A stretch of 39,831 nt of DNA from Hyphomonas polymorpha PS728 (GCF_000685315.1 NZ_ARYM01000029.1:1-39831); one strand, 5' to 3'; positions 17,494 through 26,721 are shown, counted from the first letter of the stretch. The notes: a model not told the origin generated them from the letters alone. Program-made: numbers and translations.

Positions 17494-17660
17494 TTCCCTC
17501 TCAGGTTACCCCTTCGATCCGTAGAGAATGCCAACAATTTCGAAAAAATCGACCAAAATTTGGAAAAATGCCAACGGACGGCCATGGACAAATCAATCGC
17601 CAAAATCGCGATAAGTATTTGTTTTTTGTGGATCTTTCTGGACGTGAGCGGACGCTCACG
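17486..17660. repeat. AATGCCAAC repeats and a palindrome between integrase and tRNA-Leu
   Basis: AATGCCAAC occurs at 17527-17535 and 17567-17575, and in inverse orientation at 17486-17494 across the integrase start. CGTGAGCG (17643-17650) and CGCTCACG (17653-17660) form an 8-bp palindrome 11 bp beyond the tRNA 3' end. The spacing of about 40 bp and the location fit arm-type binding sites of the island's recombination complex; inferred. Confidence 0.45.
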
Positions 17661-17670
17661 GAGTTTGGAA

Positions 17671-17754
17671 TGGTGCCCCTGGCCGGACTTGAACCAGCAC
17701 TCCTTTCGGAAGCGGATTTTGAATCCGCCGCGTCTACCATTTCACCACAGGGGC
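17671..17754 (-). tRNA. tRNA-Leu (anticodon CAA)
   Basis: The minus strand folds into a complete tRNA: acceptor stem GCCCCTG with CAGGGGC, discriminator A and encoded CCA (17673-17671), anticodon stem GCGGA/TCCGC with loop TTCAAAA giving anticodon CAA, and T-arm loop GTTCAAGTC. The variable region is longer than in most tRNAs, as expected for Leu. It is the likely integration site of the island to the left. Confidence 0.95.
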
Positions 17755-17830
17755 TTCCCATGAGAACGGCCAAACTCCTGCCGCAGAGGGAAGTGATATG
17801 TCAATCTCTCTGCTATAGTGAATTCCAACC

Positions 17831-18463
17831 ATGACATCTCCCATGACCGCCAATCCCGACCGCACCCTGCTGCAGACCATCGAAGTGCTGGCCGAGGCCG
17901 CACCGGAAGAAGGCTTTTCCCTGCGCGAAATCTTTGACCGGCTGGACGAAAGCGCCTTTGGCGCGGGCCTGTTCCTGCTGGCCCTGCCCTGCTGCATTCC
18001 GTTCCTCTACGGCGTGCCGCAGGTGGTGGCGCTGCCGATGCTGGCGCTGGCCTTCCAGATGGTGATCGGCCGGGAGGAGCCCTGGCTGCCGGCTGCCCTT
18101 GGCAAGCGCAAGATCGACCGCAAGGGCCTGACGCAGATGGCCACGGGCGGTCGCAAATGGTTCGGCTGGATCGAGGCGATCATCCGCCCGCGCTTCAGCG
18201 TGATCACCGGGCGGCGCTCCGAACGGGTGATCGGCTTTTTCCTCTTCCTGTTTTCCGCCTCGATCCTGACGCCGCTGCCCATGACCAATACCGTGCCTGG
18301 CATGGCGGTGGCGGTGACCGCCTTTGGCCTGATGCAGAAGGACGGGCTGGCGGTGATCGCCGGGGTCATTCTGGGCACGCTCTGGGTCGGCGCGCTGATC
18401 ACCGGCGCCTTCCTGGGTCTCAATGTGATCACACATATTTCATCGGCCATTCTGGGCTCGTGA
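17831..18463 (+). CDS. ExoD-family membrane protein
   Basis: A 210-aa protein of the ExoD family, first linked to exopolysaccharide synthesis and alkaline tolerance in rhizobia; its biochemical role is not known. A soluble N-terminal part (LREIFDRLDESAFGAGLFLLALPCCIPF) leads into several hydrophobic segments: GVPQVVALPMLALAFQMVIG, VIGFFLFLFSASILTPLP, TVPGMAVAVTAFGLM and VIAGVILGTLWVGALITGAFLG. The ATG at 17831 has a weak ribosome site; the ATG at 17843 is an alternative. A TATAGT box at 17814-17819 is very close to the start. Confidence 0.85.
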   Translation: MTSPMTANPDRTLLQTIEVLAEAAPEEGFSLREIFDRLDESAFGAGLFLLALPCCIPFLYGVPQVVALPMLALAFQMVIGREEPWLPAALGKRKIDRKGLTQMATGGRKWFGWIEAIIRPRFSVITGRRSERVIGFFLFLFSASILTPLPMTNTVPGMAVAVTAFGLMQKDGLAVIAGVILGTLWVGALITGAFLGLNVITHISSAILGS

Positions 18464-18511
18464 CACGCCGCCGCATTGCGCCGGGCGGGGTTTGCCGCCG
18501 AAGGTCGCGTC

Positions 18512-19030
18512 ATGCAGCTGATTACCACTGCCCTGACAGGCTGGCGCTGGCCCGCCCTCGCCCTTGCCGCCTCAGCCCTGATGCTGGCGGCCGCCCACGC
18601 TTTCGAGACATTTGGCGGCCTGCCCCCCTGCCCGCTCTGCCTGCGGCAGCGAGAAGTCTACTGGGCGCTGATCGCCATGACGCTGACCGGGCTGACCTGG
18701 TGGCGGTTCATGCCGAAGCGGCGCTTCCTGGTGGCGCTGAACGTGCTGATCGGGCTGGTGTTCGTCGTGGGCGTGATTGTTGCGGCCTATCATGCCGGGG
18801 TCGAGTGGGAGATATTCCCGCCGCCTGCAGGCTGCTCGGCCGGCCCGGCAGTTGATCCCTTTGCCATGGGCGACCTGGATCAGGTGTTTGAACTGCCCGC
18901 CTGTAATGACGCGCCGTTTTACATCCTCGGCCTGTCCATGGCGGGCTGGAACGGCATGATCTCTGCGCTTCTGGCGGGCATCAGCTTTGCCGCCGCCGCG
19001 ATCACTTTCCGCAACTATCGCGCACCCTGA
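18512..19030 (+). CDS. dsbB: Disulfide bond formation protein DsbB
   Basis: A 172-aa inner-membrane protein that reoxidises DsbA using quinone. The first active Cys pair is C40-P-L-C43 in GGLPPCPLCLRQREVYWA. The second pair lies in the later periplasmic loop, in PAGCSAG and LPACNDAPF. Four hydrophobic segments frame these loops, with the last reading MISALLAGISFAAAAITF. The ATG at 18512 is preferred over an upstream TTG at 18476. It follows the ExoD-like gene by 48 bp and may be cotranscribed with it. Confidence 0.93.
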   Translation: MQLITTALTGWRWPALALAASALMLAAAHAFETFGGLPPCPLCLRQREVYWALIAMTLTGLTWWRFMPKRRFLVALNVLIGLVFVVGVIVAAYHAGVEWEIFPPPAGCSAGPAVDPFAMGDLDQVFELPACNDAPFYILGLSMAGWNGMISALLAGISFAAAAITFRNYRAP

Positions 19031-19048
19031 AGGCGTTTGGCCTCAGGT

Positions 19049-20212
19049 TCAGAGCCCCAGCACCTTGCGGGCGATGATGGTCTTCTGGATTTCGTTGGTG
19101 CCACCATAGATCGACTGGGCGCGGCCTGCGAAATACGTTGCCACATCCCGCGGGGTGGTGCCGGAAGACGGGCCGCGATGGCCGACATGCGGCCCCGCCG
19201 CGTCCAGGAAAAGCTCCGTGATCTGCTGATGGGTTTCGGTGGCGAGAATCTTGACGGTGGAGGCGGCGTCTCCGGGCGAGCCGCCAGCAGCCACCGCAGA
19301 CAGAATGCGGAACACTGTCATTTCCAGCCCATCCACGGCCAGCTCCGCCTGTGCCAGACGCATGGCAAAGCCCGGATCGTCGATCAGCCGCTCATTGCTG
19401 CCTGCAGAGCCAATTGTGGCGAGCGCACGGACATGGCGCAGCATCGCCCGCTTGCCACCGATACGGGCATAAGAAGTGCGCTCGAAGCCGAGGAGGTATT
19501 GGGAATAGGTCCAGCCCTTCCCTTCCTCGCCAATGCGGTTTTCTTCCGGCACCTGAACATTGTCGAACAGCACCTCGTTGAGCGCATGGGCCCCGTCGAT
19601 GCTGATGATCGGTTTGACCGTTACCCCCGGCGCATCCATGGGGCAGCAGATGAAGGAGATGCCCTCCTGCTTCTTCTCGCGCTGGCTGGTGCGCGCCAGC
19701 AGGAAGATCCAGTCGGCATGCTGGGCCGCTGAGGTCCAGATCTTGTGGCCATTGAGTGTGTAGACGCCGTCTTTCAGCTCGGCGGAAAACTGCAGGCTGG
19801 CAAGGTCGGAGCCCGCGCCCGGCTCAGAATAGCCCTGCGCCCACCCGGTCGAGCCGTCGCGGATGCCGGGCAGCCAGCGGTCTTTCTGGGCCGGTGAGCC
19901 GAAGGTGTAGATAACCGGGCCGACATAGACGACGCCCATCGGCGTCACGGTGGGGACGCCGGCGCGCTCCAGCTCCTCATCGAAGACATACTGCTCCTCG
20001 ATACTCCAGCCGGGGCCGCCATATTCTTTGGGCCACGCCGAGGCGAGCCAGCCCTTGGCACCGAGCGCCATCTCGGAGCGGCGCACTTCGGCCGTCGTCA
20101 GCGGCAGACCGGCCTTGTACTTCTCGATGATATCCTTCGGAAACTGCGTTTCGAACCAGGTGCGGACCTCGCGGCGGAAACCCTCGACATGATCGCTGAA
20201 TTTCAGATCCAA
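19049..20212 (-). CDS. Acyl-CoA dehydrogenase
   Basis: A 387-aa FAD enzyme of the acyl-CoA dehydrogenase family, which introduces a double bond alpha-beta to the thioester in beta-oxidation-like pathways. Visible are the N-terminal helical domain (WFETQFP), the FAD/substrate segment GYSEPGAGSDLASL, and the C-terminal AGRAQSIYGGTNEIQKTIIARKVLGL. The start is most likely TTG at 20212-20210: GGGGAG sits 7 nt before it and no in-frame ATG gives a comparable N-terminus (MDLKFSDHVEGF). The chain-length or ring specificity cannot be assigned. Confidence 0.92.
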   Translation of the reverse strand: MDLKFSDHVEGFRREVRTWFETQFPKDIIEKYKAGLPLTTAEVRRSEMALGAKGWLASAWPKEYGGPGWSIEEQYVFDEELERAGVPTVTPMGVVYVGPVIYTFGSPAQKDRWLPGIRDGSTGWAQGYSEPGAGSDLASLQFSAELKDGVYTLNGHKIWTSAAQHADWIFLLARTSQREKKQEGISFICCPMDAPGVTVKPIISIDGAHALNEVLFDNVQVPEENRIGEEGKGWTYSQYLLGFERTSYARIGGKRAMLRHVRALATIGSAGSNERLIDDPGFAMRLAQAELAVDGLEMTVFRILSAVAAGGSPGDAASTVKILATETHQQITELFLDAAGPHVGHRGPSSGTTPRDVATYFAGRAQSIYGGTNEIQKTIIARKVLGL

Positions 20213-20260
20213 GGCATTTCTCCCCGAGGCATGTCTGCTTTTTATCTCTCGAAAAAGAAT

Positions 20261-20294
20261 GAGGGCAGGGCGCCGTCTGGCAAGCCCTGCCCTC
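20261..20294 (-). terminator. Rho-independent terminator after the DUF885 gene
   Basis: GAGGGCAGGGC (20261-20271) and GCCCTGCCCTC (20284-20294) form a perfect 11-bp stem. Read on the minus strand, 33 bp after the DUF885 stop, it is followed by ATTCTTTTTC. Confidence 0.75.
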
Positions 20295-20326
20295 GCGTTC
20301 AGTCAGCGATTTGACAGACTGTCAGA

Positions 20327-22198
20327 TCAGCCGGCGGCTTTGACTTCCTCGATCCAGCGATCAACCTTCTTCTCCAGCATGGCCAGCGGAAGCGCGCCGC
20401 CGCCCAGCACCGTGTCATGGAAGGCGCGGATGTCGAACTTGTCGCCAAGTTCAGCTTCCGCCTTGGCCCGCATTTGCTGGATTTCGATCATGCCGATCTT
20501 GTAGGCGGTCGCCTGTCCGGGGATCACAATATAGCGCTGCACTTCGGAGCGTGCCTGCGCCTCGGTGATGGCGGAATTGTCGAGAAAGTATTGGACGGCC
20601 TGATCCTCGGTCCAGCCTTTGGAATGCAGGCCGGTGTCGACCACGAGACGGATCGCGCGCCAGATTTCAGAGCCGAGACGGCCGAAGTCCGAATACGGAT
20701 CGGTATAGGTGCCCGGCATTTCCTTGGCCAGCTTCTCCGAATAGAGCCCCCAGCCTTCCGAATAGGCGGTGAAGCCCGCCTGGGTGCGGAACATCGGCAC
20801 GCCGGTCAGCTCCTGGGCGATGGAAATCTGCATATGGTGGCCCGGAAGGCCCTCATGATAGGCGATCACTTCCAGCTCGCCCTTGGGCATCGCGGTCATG
20901 TCGAGAAGGTGGGCATAATAGACGCCGGGGCGCGAGCCATCGGGCGTGCCCGGATAGTAATGCTGGGCGGCGCCGGCCTGTTCGCGGAACGGCTCCACGC
21001 GCCGCACGACGAGGTCAGCCTTCGGCAAGATGCCGAAATAATCAGGCAGGACAGCCTTGATCTTTTCGATGGCAGCGGTTGCATCATCGATGTAGGCCTG
21101 ACGGCCTTCATCCGTGTCCGGATAGTAATGGCGCGGATCGTCGGTTGCATCGCGGATGCTGGCAAAGAATTCGTTCAGCGTGCCTTCAAAACCAACCTGT
21201 GCCTTGATGGCTTCCATCTCGCCATGAATACGGTCCACTTCCGACAGGCCGAGATTGTGGATCTCGTCGGCTGTCATGCTGGTCGTGGTCATCTGCGACA
21301 GCATGAAATCATAGTAGGGCCCGCCATTGGGCTGGGTGCTGATGCCCTGGGGACCGGCCGGGTCGGGCGAGTTGGCAAGGTCTTCCTGGGCAAAGGCGAT
21401 GATTTCATTATAGGTGGCCAGGAAGTCGCCCTTCAGGGCAGCTTCTGCTTCCGCGATCAGCGTTGCGGCCGTTTCCGGCGTGGTCTTGCCCGCGTCCACA
21501 AGCTTCTGAACCTCCGCCTTGAAGTCAGCCAGAAGCGCGCTGTCGGGCCCTTCCGTGAACGGCGCGCCGGTGATGATCTTGCGCGACTGGTCGATGACCG
21601 CCTCATAGGCAAATTTCGGCGCGTGAACACCCTTGCCGGCCTTGTCCTTCGCCTGCACCAGAAGCTCGCGCAGACCGCGCGCCGCTTCATTGATCCGGCT
21701 CACATAGGCGCGGGCATCCGCCTCTTCATCGACCGAATGGAACTGCATGAGGAAGGTGGGGATAAAGGCGTGAACCCCGGTCATCTGATCGAAGATGAGC
21801 CCGTTATTGCGGAACTGCACGGCCTTGGCGGCCTGTTCATACTGGAAGACCCACAGATCATAGGAATCCTTGTCGGCGGGTGAAAGCTGATTGTAGTCGA
21901 AGGTCGCTTTCAGCTCATCGACGGCGGCTTTCGCCTTGGCCAGCTGCTCGTCCTGGCAGGCGATGGTCATACAGTCGATCTGGTCATTCTTGTCCTTGCG
22001 GCCAAGGAAGGTCAGCTGCACCGGGCTCTCCTGCAGCTGTTCTTCGTATTTGGCATCAAACCAGGCATTCAGCCTTTCGCTGAGCGCGGCCTGTTCTTCG
22101 GCGGAAAGCTCCACCGGGGCGGCAGGTTTGGGCGTCTCCGGCGCGCAGGCGCCGAGTACGAAAGCGAGGGCTATGGCAGAGACAGCGCTGCGCAACAT
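20327..22198 (-). CDS. DUF885-family lipoprotein, probable metallopeptidase
   Basis: A 623-aa DUF885 protein. It begins with a lipoprotein signal (MLRSAVSAIALAFVLGACAP) with lipobox LGAC, so the mature protein is anchored in the envelope. The motif HEGLPGHHMQIS has the HExxxHH-like zinc-binding form typical of this family, followed by the YSEGWGLYSEKL segment. Family members are thought to act as carboxy- or dipeptidases, but substrates are poorly known. The ATG at 22198 has GAGGA upstream; the longer in-frame start at 22273 would hide the signal peptide. Divergent from hemC. Confidence 0.9.
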   Translation of the reverse strand: MLRSAVSAIALAFVLGACAPETPKPAAPVELSAEEQAALSERLNAWFDAKYEEQLQESPVQLTFLGRKDKNDQIDCMTIACQDEQLAKAKAAVDELKATFDYNQLSPADKDSYDLWVFQYEQAAKAVQFRNNGLIFDQMTGVHAFIPTFLMQFHSVDEEADARAYVSRINEAARGLRELLVQAKDKAGKGVHAPKFAYEAVIDQSRKIITGAPFTEGPDSALLADFKAEVQKLVDAGKTTPETAATLIAEAEAALKGDFLATYNEIIAFAQEDLANSPDPAGPQGISTQPNGGPYYDFMLSQMTTTSMTADEIHNLGLSEVDRIHGEMEAIKAQVGFEGTLNEFFASIRDATDDPRHYYPDTDEGRQAYIDDATAAIEKIKAVLPDYFGILPKADLVVRRVEPFREQAGAAQHYYPGTPDGSRPGVYYAHLLDMTAMPKGELEVIAYHEGLPGHHMQISIAQELTGVPMFRTQAGFTAYSEGWGLYSEKLAKEMPGTYTDPYSDFGRLGSEIWRAIRLVVDTGLHSKGWTEDQAVQYFLDNSAITEAQARSEVQRYIVIPGQATAYKIGMIEIQQMRAKAEAELGDKFDIRAFHDTVLGGGALPLAMLEKKVDRWIEEVKAAG

Positions 22199-22300
22199 GG
22201 GGGATTCCTCCAGGCATTTGCCGTTAAACGATAAGAGGGCGTACCCCCCTGCGGTCCCGGCGTCAATTGGCAAGTACGATTTCCCCGGCTAGGGAGGGCC

Positions 22301-23266
22301 ATGACCAATACAGACCCGACAAAAGGCGCCCGGCGCCTCAGGCTTGGCACGCGCGGCTCTCCGCTGGCGCTGGCCCAGGCCAATCAGATCGCAGACGGCA
22401 TCCGCGCAGCCTCCGCCGGCGCATACGAGTGCGAAATCGTGGCGTTCACCACCACCGGCGACAAGCTGACCACAGAACGGCTGATCAATTCCGGCGGCAA
22501 GGGCCTGTTCACCCGCGAACTGGATGACGCCCTCTCGCGCGGGGAACTTGATCTTGCCGTTCACAGCCTGAAAGACGTGCCCTCCGTGCTGCCGGCCGGG
22601 CAGGTGTTTGCTGCCTTCCCCGCGCGGGAAGACCCGCGCGACGGCTTCCTCTCCCACAAAGCAAAATCCATCCGCGAACTGCCCGAAGGGGCAAAGCTCG
22701 GCACGGCTTCGCTGCGCCGGGAAGCGCAGGCCCTCGCCCTGCGGCCCGATCTTGAAGTCGTGACCTTCCGGGGCAATGTGGCGACCCGTATGCGCAAGCT
22801 GGAAGAAGGCCAGGCCGACGCCACCTTCCTGGCCATGGCCGGACTTACCCGGCTGGGCATGGCAGACGTTGCCACCCCCATTCCGCTGGAGGACATGCTG
22901 CCGGCCGCCGCACAAGGCATCATCGGCGTCGTGGCGCGCGATGATGCGGATACGGAGCTTCTTGAGATTCTGGGTACGCTCACCCATGGCCCCAGTCGGG
23001 CCGCCGCGATTGCCGAACGCGCCTTCCTCGAAAAGCTTGATGGCAGCTGCCGTACGCCCATCGCAGCCCATCTGTTCGACCGGGGCGATGAGTGGGAGCT
23101 GATCGGCGAAGTACTGAGCCCCGGCGGCACGGCCCGCTGGCGCGGGGATGGCGTCTGCCGCAAGGATGCCACCGACGCGCAGCTCGTGCTGCTCGGCCGG
23201 GCGGTTGCGCAGGAGATCATCTTCGCGGCCAAGGAGGCCCTGCCCGTCTTCGGAGACGAGCGGTGA
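22301..23266 (+). CDS. hemC: Porphobilinogen deaminase (hydroxymethylbilane synthase)
   Basis: A 321-aa cytoplasmic enzyme that joins four porphobilinogens into hydroxymethylbilane in heme synthesis. It starts [17 protein letters not shown], has [11 protein letters not shown] with the catalytic Asp region, [10 protein letters not shown], and the Cys that holds the dipyrromethane cofactor in [17 protein letters not shown] precedes the ATG. The stop overlaps the hemD start (GTGA). Confidence 0.97.
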   Translation: MTNTDPTKGARRLRLGTRGSPLALAQANQIADGIRAASAGAYECEIVAFTTTGDKLTTERLINSGGKGLFTRELDDALSRGELDLAVHSLKDVPSVLPAGQVFAAFPAREDPRDGFLSHKAKSIRELPEGAKLGTASLRREAQALALRPDLEVVTFRGNVATRMRKLEEGQADATFLAMAGLTRLGMADVATPIPLEDMLPAAAQGIIGVVARDDADTELLEILGTLTHGPSRAAAIAERAFLEKLDGSCRTPIAAHLFDRGDEWELIGEVLSPGGTARWRGDGVCRKDATDAQLVLLGRAVAQEIIFAAKEALPVFGDER

Positions 23267-23988
23267 CAGAGGCGCCGGGCCTGGCGGTGATCGTTACGCG
23301 CACCCAGCCCGGCGCGGACGACACCGCCAACGCCCTCACCCAGCGCGGATACCGCGCCCTCCTCTCCCCGATGCTGCAGATCGTTCCCTCCGGCCTTGAT
23401 CCGGTTGCGCTCGCCGGTGTGCGCGATCTCATCTTTACCAGCGCCAATGGCGTCCACGCCTTTGCCGCTTCGGGCACGCCCGCAGAGGGCCTGACGGCCT
23501 GGTGCGTGGGCCCGTCAACCGCCGCCGCCGCCCGCGAGACCGGGTTCTCAAAGGTTGTGGAAGGCGATGGAGACGCGGGGGATCTTGCCCGGCTGATCCT
23601 CACCGCGCGCGGGGAGATTTCCGGCCCTCTCCTGCACATCGCCAATGATGCTGCCGCCGGCAATCTGGTTGCCACGCTGAAAGATGCAGGCCTCCCGGCC
23701 CGCTTTGCCGCCGCCTACCGCACCGAGCCTGCCCCTGCCCTCTCCGCCCCCGCGCTGGCGGCGCTGAGGGAAGGCCCGGTCCTCCTGCTGGTGCATTCGG
23801 CAAAAGGCGCGGCGGCGATTGCGCAGAGCGGCGCGAAGCTTGATCAGGCGATCATCGTCGCCATCTCCGCAGCAGCGGCGGCCCCGCTGCAAGGGATACC
23901 CCTGGCGGGCCTGCATATTGCCGGGCGGCCGAATGAAGACGCGCTGATGGCCGCCCTTGGCGAAGCGGCAAACCGTCTCGCGTCCTGA
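23263..23988 (+). CDS. hemD: Uroporphyrinogen-III synthase
   Basis: A 241-aa protein that cyclises hydroxymethylbilane to uroporphyrinogen III. Family sequence is weakly conserved, but [32 protein letters not shown] at the start, [13 protein letters not shown], and the late [13 protein letters not shown] fit HemD. The GTG start overlaps the hemC stop by 4 bp, showing translational coupling. It is followed by the Mic60-like gene. Confidence 0.92.
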   Translation: MTEAPGLAVIVTRTQPGADDTANALTQRGYRALLSPMLQIVPSGLDPVALAGVRDLIFTSANGVHAFAASGTPAEGLTAWCVGPSTAAAARETGFSKVVEGDGDAGDLARLILTARGEISGPLLHIANDAAAGNLVATLKDAGLPARFAAAYRTEPAPALSAPALAALREGPVLLLVHSAKGAAAIAQSGAKLDQAIIVAISAAAAAPLQGIPLAGLHIAGRPNEDALMAALGEAANRLAS

Positions 23989-24057
23989 CCGGCTCGCTTT
24001 GCCGCAGAGGCGCGTTGTGCCACACTCCTGCCCAGGAATTAGACCACCGACGGATTC

Positions 24058-25131
24058 ATGACAGATACCAGCACCCCAGGCCAAGAACCGCACGCAGAAC
24101 CGATCGACGCGCATTTTGAACCCGCGCCCGATCCGCTGCCGGCAAAGGCGAAGGCCGCTGGCCCCGGCTGGGGCGGCGTGGCTGTGGCGGCGATTGCTGC
24201 GGCGCTGCTGGGCGCAGCGGGCGGCATCTTCGGCCGCGATCTGATCGTGCCGCAGACATCGGCCGCGCTGGACCAGCAGCTGGCCGATCTGACAGCCCAG
24301 CAGGCCGAATTCGAACGCCGTCTCACTGAAATGCCCGAGGCCTCCGATGAGCTCTCCAGCCTGATTGGTGAGGTCAGCAACAATTCCAGGAAACTGAACG
24401 AACTGCTGGCCAGCGGCGCCGGCATACCCGCTGTGGAAAGCCTCACGGCGCGGATCGACGCACTCGAGCGGATTGAACCCGGCGAAGGCGCCACCCCGGC
24501 CGAAGCGCTGCGCACGATCACCGCCCTTGAGGCCCGGCTCTCCGCCATGGAACAGGCCGCCGCCACAGCCGCCGCTGCGCCGGTTGCCGCGCCCGAGCCA
24601 CAGGCGGAGCCCGAGAAGGACCGTCAAGCCGAAGCGGCCCTTGCGCTGTCGGCCATCGAAAGCGCCGCCCGCCGGGGCACCGGCTTTGAAGCCGACTATC
24701 GCGCCCTGCGCGCCGCCGCGCCAGGTAACCAGACCGTCCGCCGGCTGGCCCCCTATGTCAGCGGCGTGCCCACCACCTCCAGGCTGCAGGCGGATTTCAC
24801 CACCATGCGCGCCGCCGTAACCGCAGCCGGCAAGACAGATGCGGCGGCCGAACAACCCCAGAGCCAGCTTTCCTGGCTCAACCGCGTTTTCGGGGACGCC
24901 GTCACCGTGCGCCCCGCCAACAAGCGGGAGAACCCCGTTGTCGCAACCCTCGACACAGCGTCCAAAGCGCTGGCCGCCGGAGATCTTTCCGCAAGCGTCA
25001 AGGCCCTCGCCACGCTGGAAGGCAATGCCGCCCGCGCGGCGCAGGACTGGACCCGCGAAGCAAACCGCCGCATCACGCTGGAGGCGGTGCTCGAAGATGT
25101 CAGGCTGAGCCTGATCGAGCCGGAGAATTAG
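24058..25131 (+). CDS. Mic60/mitofilin-like inner-membrane protein
   Basis: A 357-aa protein with a cytoplasmic leader, one membrane segment (~41-61, WGGVAVAAIAAALLGAAGGIFG), a long helical coiled-coil-like region rich in Ala, Glu and Gln (DQQLADLTAQQAEFERRL), and a C-terminal helical domain (KALATLEGNAARAAQDW). This layout and the position between hemD and hemY are typical of the alphaproteobacterial Mic60 homologue, which shapes inner-membrane contacts and folds. Five bp separate it from hemY. Confidence 0.85.
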   Translation: MTDTSTPGQEPHAEPIDAHFEPAPDPLPAKAKAAGPGWGGVAVAAIAAALLGAAGGIFGRDLIVPQTSAALDQQLADLTAQQAEFERRLTEMPEASDELSSLIGEVSNNSRKLNELLASGAGIPAVESLTARIDALERIEPGEGATPAEALRTITALEARLSAMEQAAATAAAAPVAAPEPQAEPEKDRQAEAALALSAIESAARRGTGFEADYRALRAAAPGNQTVRRLAPYVSGVPTTSRLQADFTTMRAAVTAAGKTDAAAEQPQSQLSWLNRVFGDAVTVRPANKRENPVVATLDTASKALAAGDLSASVKALATLEGNAARAAQDWTREANRRITLEAVLEDVRLSLIEPEN

Positions 25132-25136
25132 ATCGA

Positions 25137-26573
25137 ATGAGCCGGTTTTTCCTTTTCATTTTTGTCCTTCTGCTGATTTCCATCGGCGCGGTCCTGGCCT
25201 GGTGGGCGTTCAGCCTTCCGGGGGAAGTCACCTTCCCCGTGGGGCAGGAAATCGTGTCCGTGCGCGCGGGCGTGGCCGCCATCCTGCTTCTGGTCCTTGG
25301 CGGCCTGATCGCGCTGGCCTGGTGGCTGGCAACCGGCATTCTGGTGCTGCCCGGGCGCATCTCGAAGGCCCAGCGCCTCGCCCGTACGCGCAAGGCCAAT
25401 GCCGCCCTTGCCGAAGGCCTGCTGGCCGCTGAAGGCGGCGATTCCAAAGCGGCTCTTCGCCTTGCCAAGAAAGCCATGCGCAATGCCGAGGATGAACGCC
25501 TGAAACTGCTGCTGGAAGCGCGCGCTGCCGAAGCCAATGATGACTGGGCCGGCGCCGAGCGCGCCTGGGGCCTGCTCACCCGCCTGCCCGGCGGCCAGCT
25601 GGCGGGTCTGCGCGGCTCGGCCACCGCCGCCTCCGAACGCGGTGACCAGCTCACCGCCGAAGCGCGCGCCCGCGAGGCGCTGGAGCTGCGCTCGGATGCG
25701 GACTGGCCATTCAATTCCCTGTTCGACATTCAGGTCGCCAAGGGCGATTGGGAGAAGGCGCTCGACACCCTCGCCATGGGCGAGAAACGCGGGCTCGTCG
25801 AAGGGCCCAATCTCAAGCGCCGCCGCGCCGTGCTGTTCACCGCGCGCGCCGTGAACCTGCCGGTCACCGAGAAGCCCGCCGCCCAGAAATCCCTCGCCGA
25901 CGCCATCCGCTCGGCGCCGGACTTTCCGCCCGCCGCCTATCACGGCGCCCGGTTCCTGATGATCGACGGCAAGGCGAAAGCCGCCCAAGGCGTGCTCGAG
26001 CTTGGCTGGAAGGCGCGGCCCCACCCGGCCCTTGCCCAGCTGTCCCGCCGCCTCGTGCCCCAGGACAGCCGCGAGAACATCGCCGCCCGCCTCAAGGCGC
26101 TGGTCGATGCCCACCCCACCCACCGCGAAAGCCGCATTCTTGCAGCCGAGCTGTCGATGGACGCGGCAGACTGGGTGGAAGCGATCAAGGTGCTCGCCCT
26201 GCTGGTGGAGGAAAACCCCACCGCCCGCCTCTGCCTGCTGATGGAACGCGCCCTCAAGGGCTATGGCGATATGGGCGAAGCCCAGCGCTGGGGCCGGATG
26301 GCCGTTTCCGCCTCCCGCGAGGCCGACTGGTCGGACATCGACCCCAAGGGCAGCGCTTTCGACTATGACCGTCAGGGCTGGGCGCGGCTCGTCTATGCCT
26401 TCGGCGATGTCGGCGAGCTGATCCATCCGCGCTATGAAAGCTATGGCCGCGAGCTTGAGGCTGGCCGCGTGCTGGCACTCGCCCACCAGCCGGATGACAC
26501 CCACGTCACCCCCCCGAAACCGCCGCAGGGCCCGCTGACCCAGCCGCTGGACTACGCCCCGGACGACGACTGA
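25137..26573 (+). CDS. hemY: HemY-family TPR membrane protein
   Basis: A 478-aa protein with two N-terminal membrane segments (FFLFIFVLLLISIGAVLAWWAF and ILLLVLGGLIALAWWLATGILVL) followed by tetratricopeptide-like helical repeats. This is the E. coli-type HemY domain protein near heme genes, not the Bacillus protoporphyrinogen oxidase of the same name; its exact role in tetrapyrrole metabolism is unclear. It closes the hemC-hemD-mic60-hemY run. Confidence 0.9.
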   Translation: MSRFFLFIFVLLLISIGAVLAWWAFSLPGEVTFPVGQEIVSVRAGVAAILLLVLGGLIALAWWLATGILVLPGRISKAQRLARTRKANAALAEGLLAAEGGDSKAALRLAKKAMRNAEDERLKLLLEARAAEANDDWAGAERAWGLLTRLPGGQLAGLRGSATAASERGDQLTAEARAREALELRSDADWPFNSLFDIQVAKGDWEKALDTLAMGEKRGLVEGPNLKRRRAVLFTARAVNLPVTEKPAAQKSLADAIRSAPDFPPAAYHGARFLMIDGKAKAAQGVLELGWKARPHPALAQLSRRLVPQDSRENIAARLKALVDAHPTHRESRILAAELSMDAADWVEAIKVLALLVEENPTARLCLLMERALKGYGDMGEAQRWGRMAVSASREADWSDIDPKGSAFDYDRQGWARLVYAFGDVGELIHPRYESYGRELEAGRVLALAHQPDDTHVTPPKPPQGPLTQPLDYAPDDD

Positions 26574-26592
26574 TCTTAGAGGCAAAACCGGC

Positions 26593-26621
26593 TTGCATGC
26601 CGGGGGCCCTGCCAGTATATG
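26593..26621 (+). promoter_or_regulatory. Sigma-70-type promoter of tRNA-Thr
   Basis: TTGCAT at 26593-26598 and TATATG at 26616-26621 with a 17-bp spacer, ending 21 bp before the tRNA 5' end. Confidence 0.55.
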
Positions 26622-26642
26622 CGGGGCCTGCCGAAACGGCAT

Positions 26643-26718
26643 GCCGCTTTAGCTCAGCTGGTAGAGCACATCATTCGTAATGATGGGGTCAGGTGTTCAA
26701 GTCACCTAAGCGGCACCA
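26643..26718 (+). tRNA. tRNA-Thr (anticodon CGT)
   Basis: A 76-nt tRNA with acceptor stem GCCGCTT/AAGCGGC, D-loop AGCTCAGCTGGTAGAGC, anticodon stem around TTCGTAA giving anticodon CGT, and encoded CCA at 26716-26718. From 26672 on, its sequence is repeated exactly at 36592-36641, so the present 3' half was probably supplied by the integrated element. Confidence 0.97.
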
Positions 26719-26721
26719 TTT
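26672..26721. repeat. attL: 50-bp direct repeat within tRNA-Thr
   Basis: It begins CATTCGTAATGATGG at the anticodon arm and ends three bases beyond the CCA. It is identical over 50 bp to 36592-36641; the flanks differ on both sides (TCATTC against GCATTC, and TTTCTT against TCCCCT). Confidence 0.95.

Noticed and set aside
20417..21883. 488-aa open frame opposite the DUF885 gene
   Set aside because: Antisense to a clear lipoprotein-peptidase gene, with no family features.
25128..26642. 504-aa open frame opposite hemY
   Set aside because: Antisense frame; hemY has membrane segments, TPR-like repeats and conserved context.
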